Positions 1 through 12,394 are shown, counted from the stretch's first letter. The stretch is 64,000 nt of DNA from Megaleporinus macrocephalus (GCA_021613375.1 CM038719.1:34076747-34140746); one strand, 5' to 3'. Numbers and translations are program-made. The notes: generated from the sequence alone by a model not told the origin.

Positions 1-840
1 TCAATAAGGAAGGAGCGCTTCGCAGTTTGACTGACATTATGAAAATGAATACCGCACGCTGGGGTGAAACAAAAAGGCCTCCGAAGCAGCAAATGCTTCA
101 TTTCTTTTAGTAAATAAAAAATAAAAATACTCGCAAACATATTTATATGCAGGCATTCTTCAGCCTCTGTCAGAAGAAGGTCAGAGCATGAATGATGGCC
201 AACCGAGTTTGAATGCTTTTTAAATGTCTTTTTTTGAATATTCAATTTGTTGTCAAGGGATGAGCTTCTCAAGGCCGTAAGCAAGCAGATGACATTCTGT
301 AATTCGTTCCAAGTTTTTTAAATAGAAGTGGCATTAATTGTGGCATTAAAAGCAGCCTTGCACAGCAGACTAATGAGCTTTTGGCGTCGCAAGGTGTCTA
401 AATGTGCTTTTCAAGATTTCTGGCTTTTGCCAGGATCAGGTACCTGTTCTGACAAGTACATGAACACATGATTAATCACATTCAAGCACTGACTGGCAGC
501 ATTACATGCTATTATCACCTAAAACAAAGCCAGGCTCCAAGCAGGAAACTCTTCCTCTAGTGCGGTTGGTGAGCATATTCATGTTGGCCCTGGTAAAATG
601 AATCACACTGTGAAAGAGGATGTTTCCTATCACTGCGTAAGAGAAGCCCCCTGCTGCCTTTAACGTGCTATTGAGCTTTTCGTGTATGTACACGGTCTGA
701 AAAGTGCAGCTCATTGGAATTCCAGCCATTTCCGCTGTTACAAGGTGACATCATCTTGTAAAACTTAATCTTTACTGGCTGCCTGTAGGGGTGGACCTCA
801 TTGCAGAATAACACTACTGCTTCCAACTTCTTTGACAGTT
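1..840. other. Intergenic sequence, no feature recognised
   Basis: AT-rich DNA. Short open frames are present, but none has a recognisable domain or gene-like structure. Confidence 0.6.
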
Positions 841-1000
841 GACTAGTCAGAATACAGGGTGCAACCTGATCAATAAGACCACATGAAGCTAATCAGGAGG
901 CAGAGCTTAAAGACACAGGAGCTCATATAGAGAGTGGGAACAAGCACTGTGGACTGAGGAAGTATAAATTCAAGTTTTTGGCTACAATTGCAAGGTATGT
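840..1000. repeat. Partial copy of a dispersed repeat also at 34.7 and 39.6 kb
   Basis: The stretch around 885-940 (AATCAGGAGGCAGAGC, then ACAGGAGCTC) closely matches the copy at about 39690-39745 and, less well, the one at 34800-34860. Family not named; probably a non-autonomous transposon fragment. Confidence 0.4.
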
Positions 1001-1304
1001 TTGTAGAAAAAAGGAGCAGCATTTGATGACCAGAACACCTTGCTAACTGTAAAATGCAGAGGTGGATCGAGACACTGCACAGACAGATGGAAGAAATTCT
1101 GGAAACATATTTGACACCATCAGTCAAGAACATGACTGAAAAGCTGCGTGTAGATCTTGCATGTACAGTATAAGAACACTGGTGTTGTAAATTGTCTTCT
1201 GTAGCGACGCTTTGTTGGTGTCTTGAAGAATTCTTAGATGAGACTTCATTTGTAAATATATAAAATTGAATATACACACAAAGAAAATACAGTACTTTAT
1301 TTTA

Positions 1305-1424
1305 GACATTGCGCTGTGTCTGTAAAGGCCTGTAGCCGAATCAGGAGACCTCCCAAGTTCCTCTCTTATGTATTCAGACATTGCTCTCTGTCTGGGAAAG
1401 CCCTGTAGCCGAATGAGAACGTCC
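1305..1424. repeat. 72-bp tandem duplication (1.7 copies)
   Basis: Segments beginning at 1305 and 1377 share GACATTGC, CTGTAGCCGAAT and flanking bases at a 72-base offset. The minus-strand open frame through them is not recognisable. Confidence 0.5.
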
Positions 1425-2417
1425 AAAGGAAAGCCTGGTCTTTTATACCCAGCACCCCAATACACATGGTTTATATCACCTTCCATATAGGATGTGTAAA
1501 ACAGAGTAAGCCCTTATGGTATAGAACTGCTAAGCCAAATGTTTTTCCAAACCTACCATACTTTGACCTGTGACCCTAAGTCTCTCTGAAAAACATTCCT
1601 TTGCACGCACGTCCTTTGCACTTTGCACAGCTTTATATGTATATAGAAAAAAATATATATATAATAAATAAATATGTATATATGGAAAAATACACTTCAC
1701 TGGGAAAACTAAAACAAGTACATCTAAGTTGTGCAAGGGTGTAGATTTGCTCTTGACCTATGAATCTACCCCGTGACTTCTTTGAAACACAGCTCCTTAT
1801 TCCACCTTAGTCCATCTTCTTCTTTTGACTGTCATCCTCACTCACTTTTGACACCCATGTGTCTCCTACGCTGCGCCTCAGTCTTGCACAGTGAGTCTCA
1901 CATATGACTGGAAAGTTCTCCTTCCAGTTTTGGTGCTGCTAACAACCAAACACAGCTACAGAGTCTCACGTGACAGCAGGGAAAGGCACAGCCAATCACA
2001 CTGGCCATATGTGTTACTGGGAGATAGGACTCCAGTAGAGAACATGATTTAACACTTTCTGCAGCTCTAGATTAATAGTCGTTGTCAGATCAAGTTTGTT
2101 CTGGAGATCAAAATTATTGGTGGGGAACTGTCACTTCCAGCCATGCTAATTCTATGCCCTTGTAATTGCGGCATGTTCAACACTCCCTTTGGCGGATTTC
2201 ACAGCCTGCAAATGCGTTTTGTTTTCAGCAAGACTTTCTGTTCTTGTTTTGAGATTTTCATCCACTCTCCTCTTGCAGAACACATTCAGTTCTGGGATGC
2301 TCTACGGGTGTCTTGCTTGCGCAACATTTTTAAGATCTACCCACAGATTCTTGACTGAGTGTGTCAAGATTTCTTCTATCTACCTATGCAATGTTTCCTG
2401 TCCACCTCCATGTTAAA
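1425..2417. other. Intergenic sequence, no gene seen
   Basis: Contains a short AT-rich tract (about 1648-1690) and otherwise unremarkable non-coding sequence. Confidence 0.5.
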
Positions 2418-2765
2418 CGATCAGCCATAACATTAAAACCACCTCCTTGTATCTACACACAGTGTCTATTTTATAAGCTCTACTTAAACATATAGGAGCA
2501 CTCTGTAGTTCAACAAATACAGACTGTAGTCCATCTCTTTCTCTACATACATTGTTTATTCCCTTTCACCCTGTTCTTTAATGGTCCCGGCCCCCACAGG
2601 ACCACCACAGAGAAGATACTGTTGGGGAAGCAGATCATTCTCAGCACTGCAGTGGCACTGACATGGTTGTGGGGTGTGTGTTGCGCTGGTATAAGTGGAT
2701 CAGCAAATAATATCAGCTCTGGGAATTGCTGACTTCTGCATTTAACACCCACATATCCCACATAT
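2418..2765. repeat. Dispersed fish repeat (DNA-transposon-like)
   Basis: It opens with GATCAGCCATAACATTAAAA and contains TCATTCTCAGCACTGCAGTG. I recognise this block as a repeat common in ostariophysan genomes. No coding capacity. Exact superfamily not assigned. Confidence 0.55.
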
Positions 2766-2779
2766 ACACACTAGGGGGC

Positions 2780-2975
2780 AGACAGCACACTTGCCCAGAG
2801 CAAGTTGAGCAGTGAGGTGGAGTGGGCACCCCATCCATAGTGCCTGGGGCTGCCTTGCTCAAGGGCACTTCAGCTGTGTTCTGTTGGCCCAGAGGATCGA
2901 ACCGGCGTCCTTCTGGTTACAAGCCCAGATCTCTAACCTTCAGCCCACAACTGAACATATACAGAGAAACAGATG
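2780..2975 (-). repeat. tRNA-derived SINE fragment, minus orientation
   Basis: Read on the minus strand, it has an A-box-like stretch (GGCTGAAGGTTAGAG) and a B-box (GGTTCGATCC, about 2896-2905) spaced as in a tRNA head. It is followed by the family's GCTCAAGGGCAC body seen on the plus strand as CTTGCTCAAGGGCAC. Confidence 0.6.
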
Positions 2976-3337
2976 GACTACAATCTGTAAGTGTAGGACT
3001 ACAAAGTGCACCTGTAATGTAAATTGAGCTGATAAGTGTAGATATAAGGAGACTAGAATTTTTACTTCATTCTTCCACACCATCTGTTCCTTCTGATTTC
3101 TTTTTCAGGCAGATCATGTTTGTTCAAGCAGCGCTGCACGGCACTCCTGTTTCTGCTAAATCCTCCTGCAGGTTCTTTCTGTCATGTTTGGATTAAGCTT
3201 TGTCTTCTTGGCCACCAGGTCTTACCATGACTTCCACATTTTCCCTTAATGGCTGTTTATTCCTGACCTTTCAGACGGCGAAGTGACCTGATGAAATTTT
3301 ATTAATTCATTTGATTGATATTAATGGATTCCTGATA

Positions 3338-3645
3338 GGCAGCATGGTAGTGTAGTGGTTAGCACTGTCGCCTCACAGCAAGACGTTCCGTGTTCTGTGT
3401 GGCGTGTGCATGTTCTCCCTCTGCTTGAGTGGGTTTCCTCCGGGTACTCCGGTTTCCTCCCACAGTCCAAACACATGCATGATAGATTGATTGGTTACTC
3501 TAAATTGCCCGTAGGTGGGAGTGTGGCAGTAAGTGTTGGCCATGGGAGTGTACCCCACTTGCCCGATGATGACGGGATTGGCTCCAGCCCCCTCCGTGAC
3601 CCCGACTAGCGGGATTAAGCTTCAGATAATAGATGGATTGATTCC
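3338..3645 (+). repeat. tRNA-derived SINE (GTAGTGGTTAGCAC family), B-box deleted
   Basis: The head has TGTAGTGGTTAGCACTGTCG (A-box) and CTCACAGCAAGA. The expected B-box segment is missing: the sequence jumps to TTCTGTGTGG. The conserved body follows (GCATGTTCTCCC, GTGGGTTTCCTCCGGGTACT) and then a tail. The same family occurs at 12622-13462, 14550-14756 and 44465-44582. Confidence 0.75.
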
Positions 3646-4876
3646 CTTAATGATTTCACAAATTTCAGTGTGAATAAATAACAGGCCTACAGAGGCTTTC
3701 AGCATCAATGCAGCTCTTTCATTATCTCTGAGTCCAAGTTTAGCCCTACTCTCGGATTTTTCTAAACAGTTGAGAATTGTTGCAAGGCTCTTGACTCCTT
3801 CGTTCTTACTGCTCTCATCTTGCCTCCCTGTGCAGTAAGCGTGAAAGGGTTTTTCTGGCTGGGCCCTTATGGCTAAGTTGAGTAGTTAGCTGTAGCGTCA
3901 GAGCTATCTATAGCAACAGTTTGTCTGCCATCATCTTAAACAAATGAAATGAGAGAATATTTGTACAGCATTCATTTTCATTTCGGTTTCTTCGGCTGCC
4001 TGCCTGGCGCTGACGGAATATTTACCCTCGGTGATGGACATGCTGTTCGGCCGGGAAGCACGGGCACTCGTGTGTAGAGTGTCAAATATATGGTTTTCCT
4101 GAATTTCAGCCCCGGCGTCGAAAGATATTTCAACATATTGCTGGTGGGCCGCTTCTTCCTTTCAGCAGTGGCATAGACGGCATGAGTTGTGAGTTTTTCA
4201 CAACTCAGAGGTACATTCTTCCGATTGAACAACTCTCAATTGGAACAGGCTTACGTTTCCCATTCTTGAACCTAACTGGCGCTATGACGTCTTCAGTGAG
4301 TAGCAATGTTTGTAAGGTGTAATGTTTGTTTACTGACTCCAGCTGGGTCTGTAATCAGCTGGAAGCTACTAAGTACTGACAGCAAGAAAGCAAGATAGCC
4401 AAACAGCCAATTTGGCCAGTTTAGAATTGGATAGTCGCATATAATGAGCTAAAGTGTCATAAGTGGCAAGCTAAAATTTTATGAATGTGGATTATAGCCC
4501 CCCTTATTACTGATTGGTTTCATTAGAGTAGCAATAAGAATTAAGATCAGGTTAGATCATGTCGCTTACAAGGCAAATATAATTGTATTTTCAATCAAAG
4601 CCTATCCTTTGCCATTGCGTCTAAGTTAGTAATAGTGTTGCGTAACGCCACCACACAGCAGGATTGCGCTGCTGCCATGCTATAATACGGAACAGGCTGG
4701 GCTAAATTAGCTTCAGTGCACAAGGCTCATGCCTCTGAGTCCGCTTTGCTCCTTCCAGCAGTGCGTTACAAATCACTCACTACTTCATTGAGTTATTATG
4801 CCTTTAGACAAGCACAAACCCACTTCCGCAGCCTAGTCCTACGATACATCAGCGAGATGAATGAGTTCCAATGCTG
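3646..4876. other. Intergenic sequence, no gene seen
   Basis: Unremarkable non-coding DNA. A few short open frames lack domains. Confidence 0.5.
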
Positions 4877-5048
4877 CAGCAGAATACAGTGGGACTTTAT
4901 ACTTGGCTTGGTGTGTCTCACTAGTTTTGCGCATGCTCATGACGTACACCGATTCTGACAGCAACAAAAGTGTATAAATATTATGTAGACAATTAACTAA
5001 AGTGTGTTTGGAGTGACTAGAGCTATAAGGATTAAGGGGGCTATGGAG
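4877..5048 (+). repeat. 172-bp direct repeat, copy 1
   Basis: Matches 5418-5589 almost base for base, including GCGCATGCTCATGACGTACA and GTAGACAATTAACTAAAGT, at a 541-base offset. Immediately followed by a short CAAGTC-type fragment (5048-5080). Confidence 0.8.
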
Positions 5049-5417
5049 TCAAGTCCCGAGTCCTAGTCAAGTCACCAGATGTAACGTCATTTCAGTATTT
5101 AACACAATTAATGCAGTTGATTAGTAGTATATTAAACTGACATTAATATAACATTAACGTTTTTAAAGTTTGTATTATAACAAAAATAACTTGCATATGA
5201 AATTAAATAATTTCAAGCAGTTCTAATCACTAATCACCTCATTACCAGTTCATTACCGAGTTAAAATAGGTGTTGAAGCAGAAAAAAACACTAAAATGTG
5301 AGGCAGTGGGCTTCAAAGACCAAGGTTGAGAAACACTGCACTGTATGGACATATTAGTACACATTACACCTACAGGAATTTCTATGACATCACATTCTAA
5401 ACCCATAAGCATTAATA

Positions 5418-5589
5418 CAGCAGAATACAGTGGGACTTCATGCTTGATTAGATTTGTTTCACTAGCTTTGCGCATGCTCATGACGTACATCGATTCTGAC
5501 AGCAACAAATATGTATAAATATCATGTAGACAATTAACTAAAGTATGTTTGGAGTGACTGGAGCTATAATGATTAAGGGGGCTATTGAG
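5418..5589 (+). repeat. 172-bp direct repeat, copy 2
   Basis: Second copy of 4877-5048. The CAAGTC fragment that follows copy 1 is absent here, so the duplication covers only this segment. Confidence 0.8.
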
Positions 5590-6134
5590 TTTCCTACTGC
5601 TAGAATTGGCACTGGGAGAACCAAATGCCTGAAAGGGATCATCTCTATGTTCCCAGTGCCCTAAATTCCTTGGGGCCTATGATCCCCAAGCCTTTGAAAC
5701 ATCTAAGCAATAGCACCCTCTTTGCAATTTTGGAAGCTTCCCATTCCAAGGCGCAATATTCCCGAAGTATCTTCTTCCCAAAGTACAATGTTCATGTTGC
5801 TTTCAAATAGATTTTCTTATTAGAACACACTCCAATAACCATTTTGGTAAGAGAGACTGTACACGTCATTTGAAATATATAAAATGAACAATGTTGCTGC
5901 ATTCATGCTACCTTTGAGCACATCCTCAGAGAAAATGTCTACCTTTATGAGTTGTTTTAACACGCTTTTGTCAGCTTGTCTGCACTCTTTTCCCTTAGGG
6001 GTCCCTGATAGCACATCAGATGTTGATTCTGCTAACCTGAAAGTGAGTAATAGAAGGGCTACACAGCTCGCAGCAACAAAAAATAGATGCAATGTGTTCT
6101 GCATAAAACAGCCAAAGCAATTATTCAAAAACAA
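5590..6134. other. Intergenic sequence, no gene seen
   Basis: Non-coding. Overlapping open frames on both strands show no domain. Confidence 0.4.
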
Positions 6135-6430
6135 GCCATAGTCCTGGCTTTGGGAACAAATTAATCTGGGAACATAGGACCCTGGGAATATAGAGAACCC
6201 CAAGAACAAATGAGCCATGAAATACAGGACACTGGAGGAACATGGAACAAAGCCATGAGTTACTGGGCTCTGCAAACATGCGACCATTAGAACATATGAT
6301 GCTGGGAACATAGAACCCTAAGAACAAAGAACCCTGGAAATGAATGACTCAAGAAAAATATATGACTCTGGAAACAAATGGCCCTAGGGGAAATAGAACC
6401 CTTGGAAATGCAGGGCCCTAAGAATATAGG
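6135..6430. repeat. Degenerate ~20-bp minisatellite (GGGAACATAGAACCCT-like)
   Basis: Many diverged units of GGGAACATAGGACCCT, GGGAACATAGAACCCT and similar. The same unit array resumes at 7000-7420. Accidental open frames on the minus strand arise from it. Confidence 0.65.
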
Positions 6431-6999
6431 TTGTGTCTGCAGTGGTCCACATGTTTACTCATTCACTGATTACTACATAGGCTGTAGAACAGTATATAGG
6501 GGAGCAGTGAGGGAGAGAATAGAGGGAATTGGGACGACACTTACCTAAAACAAACCTTCCAGAACAATGGAGGTTATTGGTGTCACCAGATAACATCATT
6601 CTATTTAAGAAATAAAAGTACTAAGTCAAATATCCTTAAGCCTTATTTCTTGAGCACAAGCTTTATTTACTCTAGCTTGTGGTTATATTAACATTGAGTG
6701 GCCGTTATGTTTCATATTCTTAGTTCTGGTTGTAGAGATGTCAGTTATACTGGTCATCCTGAGCTTTAGCCCTCAGACAGAAACAAAGGCATGTGGAAAG
6801 ATCAGAGTTCCAGGAAAACCGCTATGCATTGTGGGGTATATCCTGTAAGTAGTATAACAATGGTTGTCCACTATTTTTACTGTGCCTTGTGGGTAACAAT
6901 ATCATGAACTATAAAGGTAATCTAATTGCCCACTTAGAATTAGGACCACACTACATAATGGCTGACATCCCGCATAGAACACTAAACAGTAAAGAGGGT
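6431..6999. other. Non-repetitive interval within the minisatellite region
   Basis: No gene or recognised element seen between the two arrays of the same degenerate unit. Confidence 0.4.
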
Positions 7000-7420
7000 T
7001 CTGGGAACACAGTGCTCTAGGAACAGTAGGTCCATGGGAACAAATAAGCCCAAAAAATATGGAGCTCTGCAAACAAAGAACCATGAGAACATATGTCAAG
7101 GTGAGCATGGGACTCTGGGGAATTGATGACCCACAAAATCCAGGACCCTGGGAACATAGGACCAGGAGAATATATATAACAATGTGACCTGAGAATATAT
7201 ATAACCCTGGAAACATATGACCCAGGACATATAGAACCCTAGGAACCCAGCGCCCTAGGAACATATAACTCTAGGAACATGTGACCATGGGGGGAAAACC
7301 TGAAAACAAATGATTTTATTTTTATTTAACTCTAGGACATAGCACCCTGGGAGCATAGAACCTTGGTGGGTTTGGGGGTGGTGGGTTTTAGGGGGTGGTT
7401 GGGGACCAAGACCCTGAGCT
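7000..7420. repeat. Degenerate ~20-bp minisatellite, second block
   Basis: Same unit family as 6135-6430 (TGGGAACATAGGACC, GAACCCTAGGAAC). Single units continue past the CAAGTC element at about 7826-7855, so that element appears inserted in the array. Confidence 0.65.
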
Positions 7421-7479
7421 GTCACTTTGTTCCTGGGTTATATATTTTTTGGGCCCTTTGTTTCCAGCATGGGACCAAG

Positions 7480-7822
7480 TCACTAAGTTGCAAGTAACAA
7501 GTAAGTCTCAAGTCAAGTCCCAAGTCAAGTTCCCGTGATTGGCTGCAGAACTTCACTTGTTGCTAGGTTATGGATAAACTGAGCAGTGCAGCTTAGCTGC
7601 CTATCTTTACAGCACCATTTAATACAAAACAATCAGTTCTGTGATTCAGTTTTCTTTATTTATTATGGTAAAATAGCATGGCGAGTCTTTTCAAGTCTTA
7701 AAGTTCAAGTTCGATTCCAAGTCCAAGTCAGTAAAGGTAAAGTCTTTAGGCAAGTTTTTATTAATGTTGTCAAGTCAAGTCACAAATCATCAGTTTAGTG
7801 ACTCGAGTCCACACGTCTGCAA
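7480..7822. repeat. CAAGTC-rich mobile element fragment
   Basis: Ends are rich in CAAGTCAAGTC and GACTCGAGTC motifs around a unique centre with no ORF of note. This resembles a common non-autonomous fish DNA element. It is flanked on both sides by the GGGAACATA minisatellite. Confidence 0.5.
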
Positions 7823-7859
7823 CGGGCCCTAGAAATATAGAACCATGGGAACAAAGTTT

Positions 7860-8635
7860 CACTCCCATAGAAATAGAATTGTATTTATAGGCCATGCAGT
7901 TAACCCTTTGTATTATAGGGTTTCTGTTATCCCTATAATGGACAGAGGTCAGGCTTTAATGTGGCAGCCAATGTTGTTTTTAGATAGCCGTATGTCAGAA
8001 CAATTCTCTACAGGTCTAAGAAGCCAGTGGATGGAACTACAGCTCATACTTTTTCAGTCTCGGTTGTGTAACTAAGGGGCGAGATGAAAGCGCTATCAGC
8101 TACCCTGATAAAGTCCGCTTACTTGGAAGAAAGAGCGATAGAGGAGAACGAAATTAAAGCTACTTGAAGTCTTGCTCTTTTGTTCCACTCTTCTCTTTTT
8201 TTAGCCCTGGCTTTTATGAGAGCTGCTGGATGAAAAAACTGAAGCAGTCGTCTAAATCTTTCTCAAAGATAAATGTGCTTTGTGTGTGAGTTTTGGAAGG
8301 GGCGGTGTATGAGATTTGGTGGGGAGGAGGTGTTGGGTGGGTTTGCTTTAGTAATTGTAATCCATATGGATCCATCTTCAGGCTGTGTATTAGCTTAGCA
8401 TTGCTGCTATACTCCAGGGAACCCATTTGGCCCTCCATCACCGGGGGCACATACAGAGCTCGCTCAGCCTCCAGCCTTATTTTCTTCTCTGTGGCAGCTC
8501 AAGCAGAAAGAATAAGAGGGTGAAGAGGGTTCCTGTGTGAAAACAGGTTACTCCTGGGTTTAAAATAGAATTTCAAATAAATTTTATCTCATTTTTAACT
8601 CTGCAATATAACAAATAACAAATCAATGACTTTAA
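7860..8635. other. Intergenic sequence, no gene seen
   Basis: Non-coding DNA without recognised elements. Confidence 0.5.
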
Positions 8636-9868
8636 TCCAGTATGAATCAGCAATTCAGCTTTACTGTCTGACTAATAATTTTGGAGTGATAATAATCCAG
8701 TATGAATCTGCAATGTGTGTAGACAGTCTGACAGTAATAATTGTGGAGTGATAATAATCCAGTATGAATCCGCAGTGTGTGTAGTTTTTACAGTCTGACA
8801 TTAATAACTGTGGAGGGATGTTAATCCAGTATGAATCTGCAATGTGTGTAGACAGTCTGACAGTAATAATTGTGGAGTGATAATAATCCAGTATGAATCT
8901 GCAATATGTGTTGTTTTACAGTCAGACAGTAATAGTTGTAAAATTATTTTAATCCTGTATGAATCTGCCGTGTGTGTAGTTTTTACAGTCTGACAGTAAT
9001 AATTGTGGAGTGATAATAATCCAGTATGAATCCACAGTGTGTGTAGTTTTTACAGTCAGACAGTAATAATTGTAAAATTATTTTAATCCAGTATGAATCC
9101 GCAGTGTGTGTAGACAGTCTGACAGTAATAATTGTAAAATTATTTTAATCCAGTATGAATCCGCAGTGTGTGTAGACAGTCTGACAGTAATAATTGTGGA
9201 GTGATGTTATTCCAGTATGAATCTGCAGTGTGAAGTTTTATAGTCTGACAATAATAATAGTGGAGTGATGTTAATCCAGTATGAATCTGCAATGTGTGTA
9301 GAGTTACAGTCTGAGAGTATTAATAGTAGAGTGATGTTATTCCAGTATGAATCTGCAGTGTGAAGTTTTATAGTCTGACAGTAATAATAGTGGAGTAATG
9401 TTAATCCAGTATGAATCTGCAATGTGTGTAGAGTTACAGTCTGATAGTATTAATAGTGGAGTGATGTTAATCCAGTATGAATCTGCAGTGTGACATTTTA
9501 TAATCTGACAGTAATAATAGTGCAGTGATGCTAATCCAGTATGAATTTGCAGTGTGTCGACAGTCTGACAGTAATAACTTTAGAGCAATGTAATCCAGTA
9601 TGAATTTGCAGTGTGAAGTTTTATAGTCCAACAGTAATAACTGTGGAGTGATTTTAATCCAGTATGAATTTGCAATGTGTGTAGCTTTACAGTCGGACAG
9701 TAATAATAGTGGAGTGATTTTAACCCAGTATGAATTAGCAGTGTGTAGTTGACAGTAATAATTGTGTAATAATTGTATAGAATGATAAATGGCTGAATCC
9801 TGAAGTCTGAAACAGGTGGACATGAATAGTTGTGGAGTGATTATATTCCAGTATAAATCTGCAGTGAT
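8636..9868. repeat. 58-67 bp minisatellite, about 19 units
   Basis: Units begin AATCCAGTATGAATCTGCA and end GTGGAGTGATGTT or GTAAAATTATTTT. Unit lengths vary with the presence of TAGTTTTTACAG versus TAGACAG. Units at about 9210-9467 alternate between two types, forming a dimeric higher-order repeat. Several units are multiples of three in length, which creates spurious repeated peptides on the minus strand. Confidence 0.95.
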
Positions 9869-11880
9869 GGTTATGTAGAGAATGGTAATTGGATGAACCT
9901 GAAACTCTTGTTCTGTTCCAAACAACCTCATGCTAATGGAATAACAAAACTTGTTAACAGACACTGCCACGTTGTTATTGCTCTTGAGGTTGCTCTGTGG
10001 CATAACACTTGTGTGAACATCTAATATACGATCTTTCACTCTGGGCAACCTTTGGCTATTTGAGGAAATTACACAGATACTTCATACTGGGCAATGAATT
10101 TCAGCGAATTACACAGCCTGCTCCAGGAAAACTAATCCAACACGGCAGCAGGCTTTCAAAATCAGATCTGAAGCCACATTAACACAGCACATACGCACCA
10201 TCAAAAAAAAATTATACACACACCCCAATACATTACATCCCATTGTATGATAAATATAAACCATTTGAACTGTTAGAGATTTAAGAGAGATTCAGTGCTG
10301 ACTATTTAGAATCAGAAGCGAAGAGAGTTCCCATTACATCCTGCAAGCCGGTCAGCTCAAACATAATGATGACGGACAGCATCAGCCTCTTCTTTCGTTT
10401 CTAGCACGCCGACCGCATGCAGAACATCTCCAGCTCCCTTGAGGCTGTCAGTCAGCCCGAGTACATACATTACAGACCCAGGCAAGTACAAAAATGCATA
10501 CTAATCATCCCAGGCTCGGGTTAACGCAGAGATTAAGCATGCTCTGCCCATGCGTAGGCGTAATCACACGGAGAAGCAGCTTGAAACACAGGTCACAGGT
10601 ACTGACCATGCAAATGAGGGTGTCTGGAGGTGGAGGTCAGGGAGGTCTTCTTTTTGTCATTCACCGGCCTTCCGTTTAACCTCACTCACTCCATTTGAAG
10701 ATATCAAAAAAAAATAAAATTTTTAAAAATGCACATAATGTTCAATTCAAATTGTTATCAAATTCAAACGAATGTCATTAATTCCACTTGCAAAAAAATA
10801 AAATAATAATAATAATAATTCACATCAAATCACAGCGTACCTGCAGCTCCTAACTGGGAGCAGGGCTCATTTAGCAGTACTAAGCAGTAGTGGAAAAGCT
10901 TCTAAGCAGCAGTGCAACCTCCATTACTGAGGGACACAGGCACTGACAACACAAATGAGGGTGTTTGGAGATGGTGGTGAAAGCTTGAGATGTTCTTTCC
11001 TTCTGACATTTAGAGGCCATTGCTTTAATGGTGTGGGAAGCGGAATTGGCCTGGACTGCTCGCCGGCAACCTTTAGTGCTCGGTGGGAGTGGGGGCTCCA
11101 GAGAAGAGGATGGCTGAGCCATCCCGTTAAGGACAAAGCTACACAACCCCCAGATGCTGTTAGCTGATTACTTCTGTACAATACAGCATTCCTTAAACCT
11201 TACACAGCACATTAACAGCTGCTGATCACACCATCAGTAATGACATCCTTCTCTTTGTCAATTATATGAGCTCACAGCCATAACCATTACACGTAGAGAT
11301 GAAGCCACTGCTAAAAAAGAGTAGCATGAGGCCTTCGCAGTCATTTCAGACCAATTTTAAACCTTACTTATCACAGAAATGATTTAGAAAATGTTTTCAG
11401 AACAGTTTAATGTGTATATGATATTAAACAGGTTGTCTCGTTCCTTCAACATATATTTTGGCAAAAAGCCATTTACAGTGCTAAACTAAACTAACCGGAG
11501 CAAATCATAAAAAAGAATAGAAAAACAGCTTCCTTTTATTTCATCTTTTAAGATGGAGGGGTCGTCAATACAGATCAACAGAAACACTAACACCAAACAT
11601 ACAGAAATGATCACCTTTTATACCCTTTTTGGGAGTGCTTCAAAGTTGCCCCCTCCCATTTCAAACCTCTTTGTTTATAGAAAGTACCATTAGATCCAAA
11701 CCAGGCATTATTTATGTCTCATTTCGCAACCCAAAGCCCACTTAACCCACCCCAAACCTTTCCACGGCCCCCCAAAATATTTTTTATTGCCGTTTAAAAC
11801 CATCCACGTGACCTGTGAAACTGACTGCATAATCACACAAGAAAAGAAACGAACCCTTTACAGCACTTTCTGTCACTCAC
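9869..11880. other. Intergenic sequence, no gene seen; weak internal duplication
   Basis: Segments at about 10595-10635 and 10940-10980 share CACAGG-ACTGAC and CAAATGAGGGTGT. AT-rich stretches near 10710-10820. No gene recognised. Confidence 0.4.
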
Positions 11881-12394
11881 CTAATGAGATAGATGATGTT
11901 GTTTGCCAGCTACCAAGTGGTGGATATCAGGTTGAAGTGAAGAAAGGTCTGGCTCAACATTAAGCCTATTCCTGTATTTGGTCCAGCCTTTCCAGCCTTT
12001 GCTATAGAGCTGCACAACACGGTAGGAAGCCTCAGCAGCTTTAGCATTATCGGTTCCAGAGCAAGCCAATTCAAGGGTCTTTTTCCTGCTTTGGTATTCT
12101 TTAAGTTTGTTCTCAAAAAATTCCACAGGTTTAGACGCATACTCGCTGTGCTTAGTCTCCAAATGTCGGCGTAACTTGGTTGGCTTCAATGCTTCATTTG
12201 CAAAGACCTCCGAGCTCACAGCGCAGAGTGGTAGCGGCTCGTTTTCTGTTTCTGTGCTTGTGAAGCCTAGTGCTAGATACTCACTGCTGTATTTTCTTCT
12301 TTTCCATTTATGCTTGTTTTTCTTGGTTCTCTCAGTAAGAGATACAGCGGCTGCTTCACTTGTAGATGGTGCAGCTTTTTAACCATTTATTCAT
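11881..12394 (-). pseudogene. hAT-type transposase N-terminus (ZBED/BED zinc-finger like), frameshifted
   Basis: On the minus strand an ATG at 12394-12392 opens MNKWLK, then a frameshift leads into a Lys-rich linker and a BED-like finger: PLPLCAV, then NEALKPTKLRRHLETKH with the C-terminal zinc-ligand histidines. The family normally has CxxC here; the second cysteine is serine (CAVS). The PVEFFENKL linker follows. Near 12003 another frameshift is needed to continue into IAKAGKAGPN, the equivalent of the conserved IAKAGKPHTIGE-like segment of these proteins. The DDE/RNase-H catalytic region and C-terminal dimerisation domain are absent. It is a dead copy of a hAT transposon gene (or domesticated relative), not a host gene. 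Confidence 0.7.

Noticed and set aside
1124..1486. 120-codon minus-strand open frame
   Set aside because: Partly encoded by a 72-bp tandem duplication; the peptide matches no family I recognise and has no splice signals I can defend.
5820..6311. 163-codon minus-strand open frame
   Set aside because: Hydrophobic low-complexity translation partly of the GGGAACATAG minisatellite; no domain.
8636..9868. CRISPR-like array
   Set aside because: Units are contiguous and vary along their whole length, with no constant repeat plus unique spacer pattern, and the genome is vertebrate.
9207..10048. Long minus-strand open frames with repeated peptides
   Set aside because: They arise because minisatellite units happen to be near multiples of three; the peptides simply mirror the repeat.
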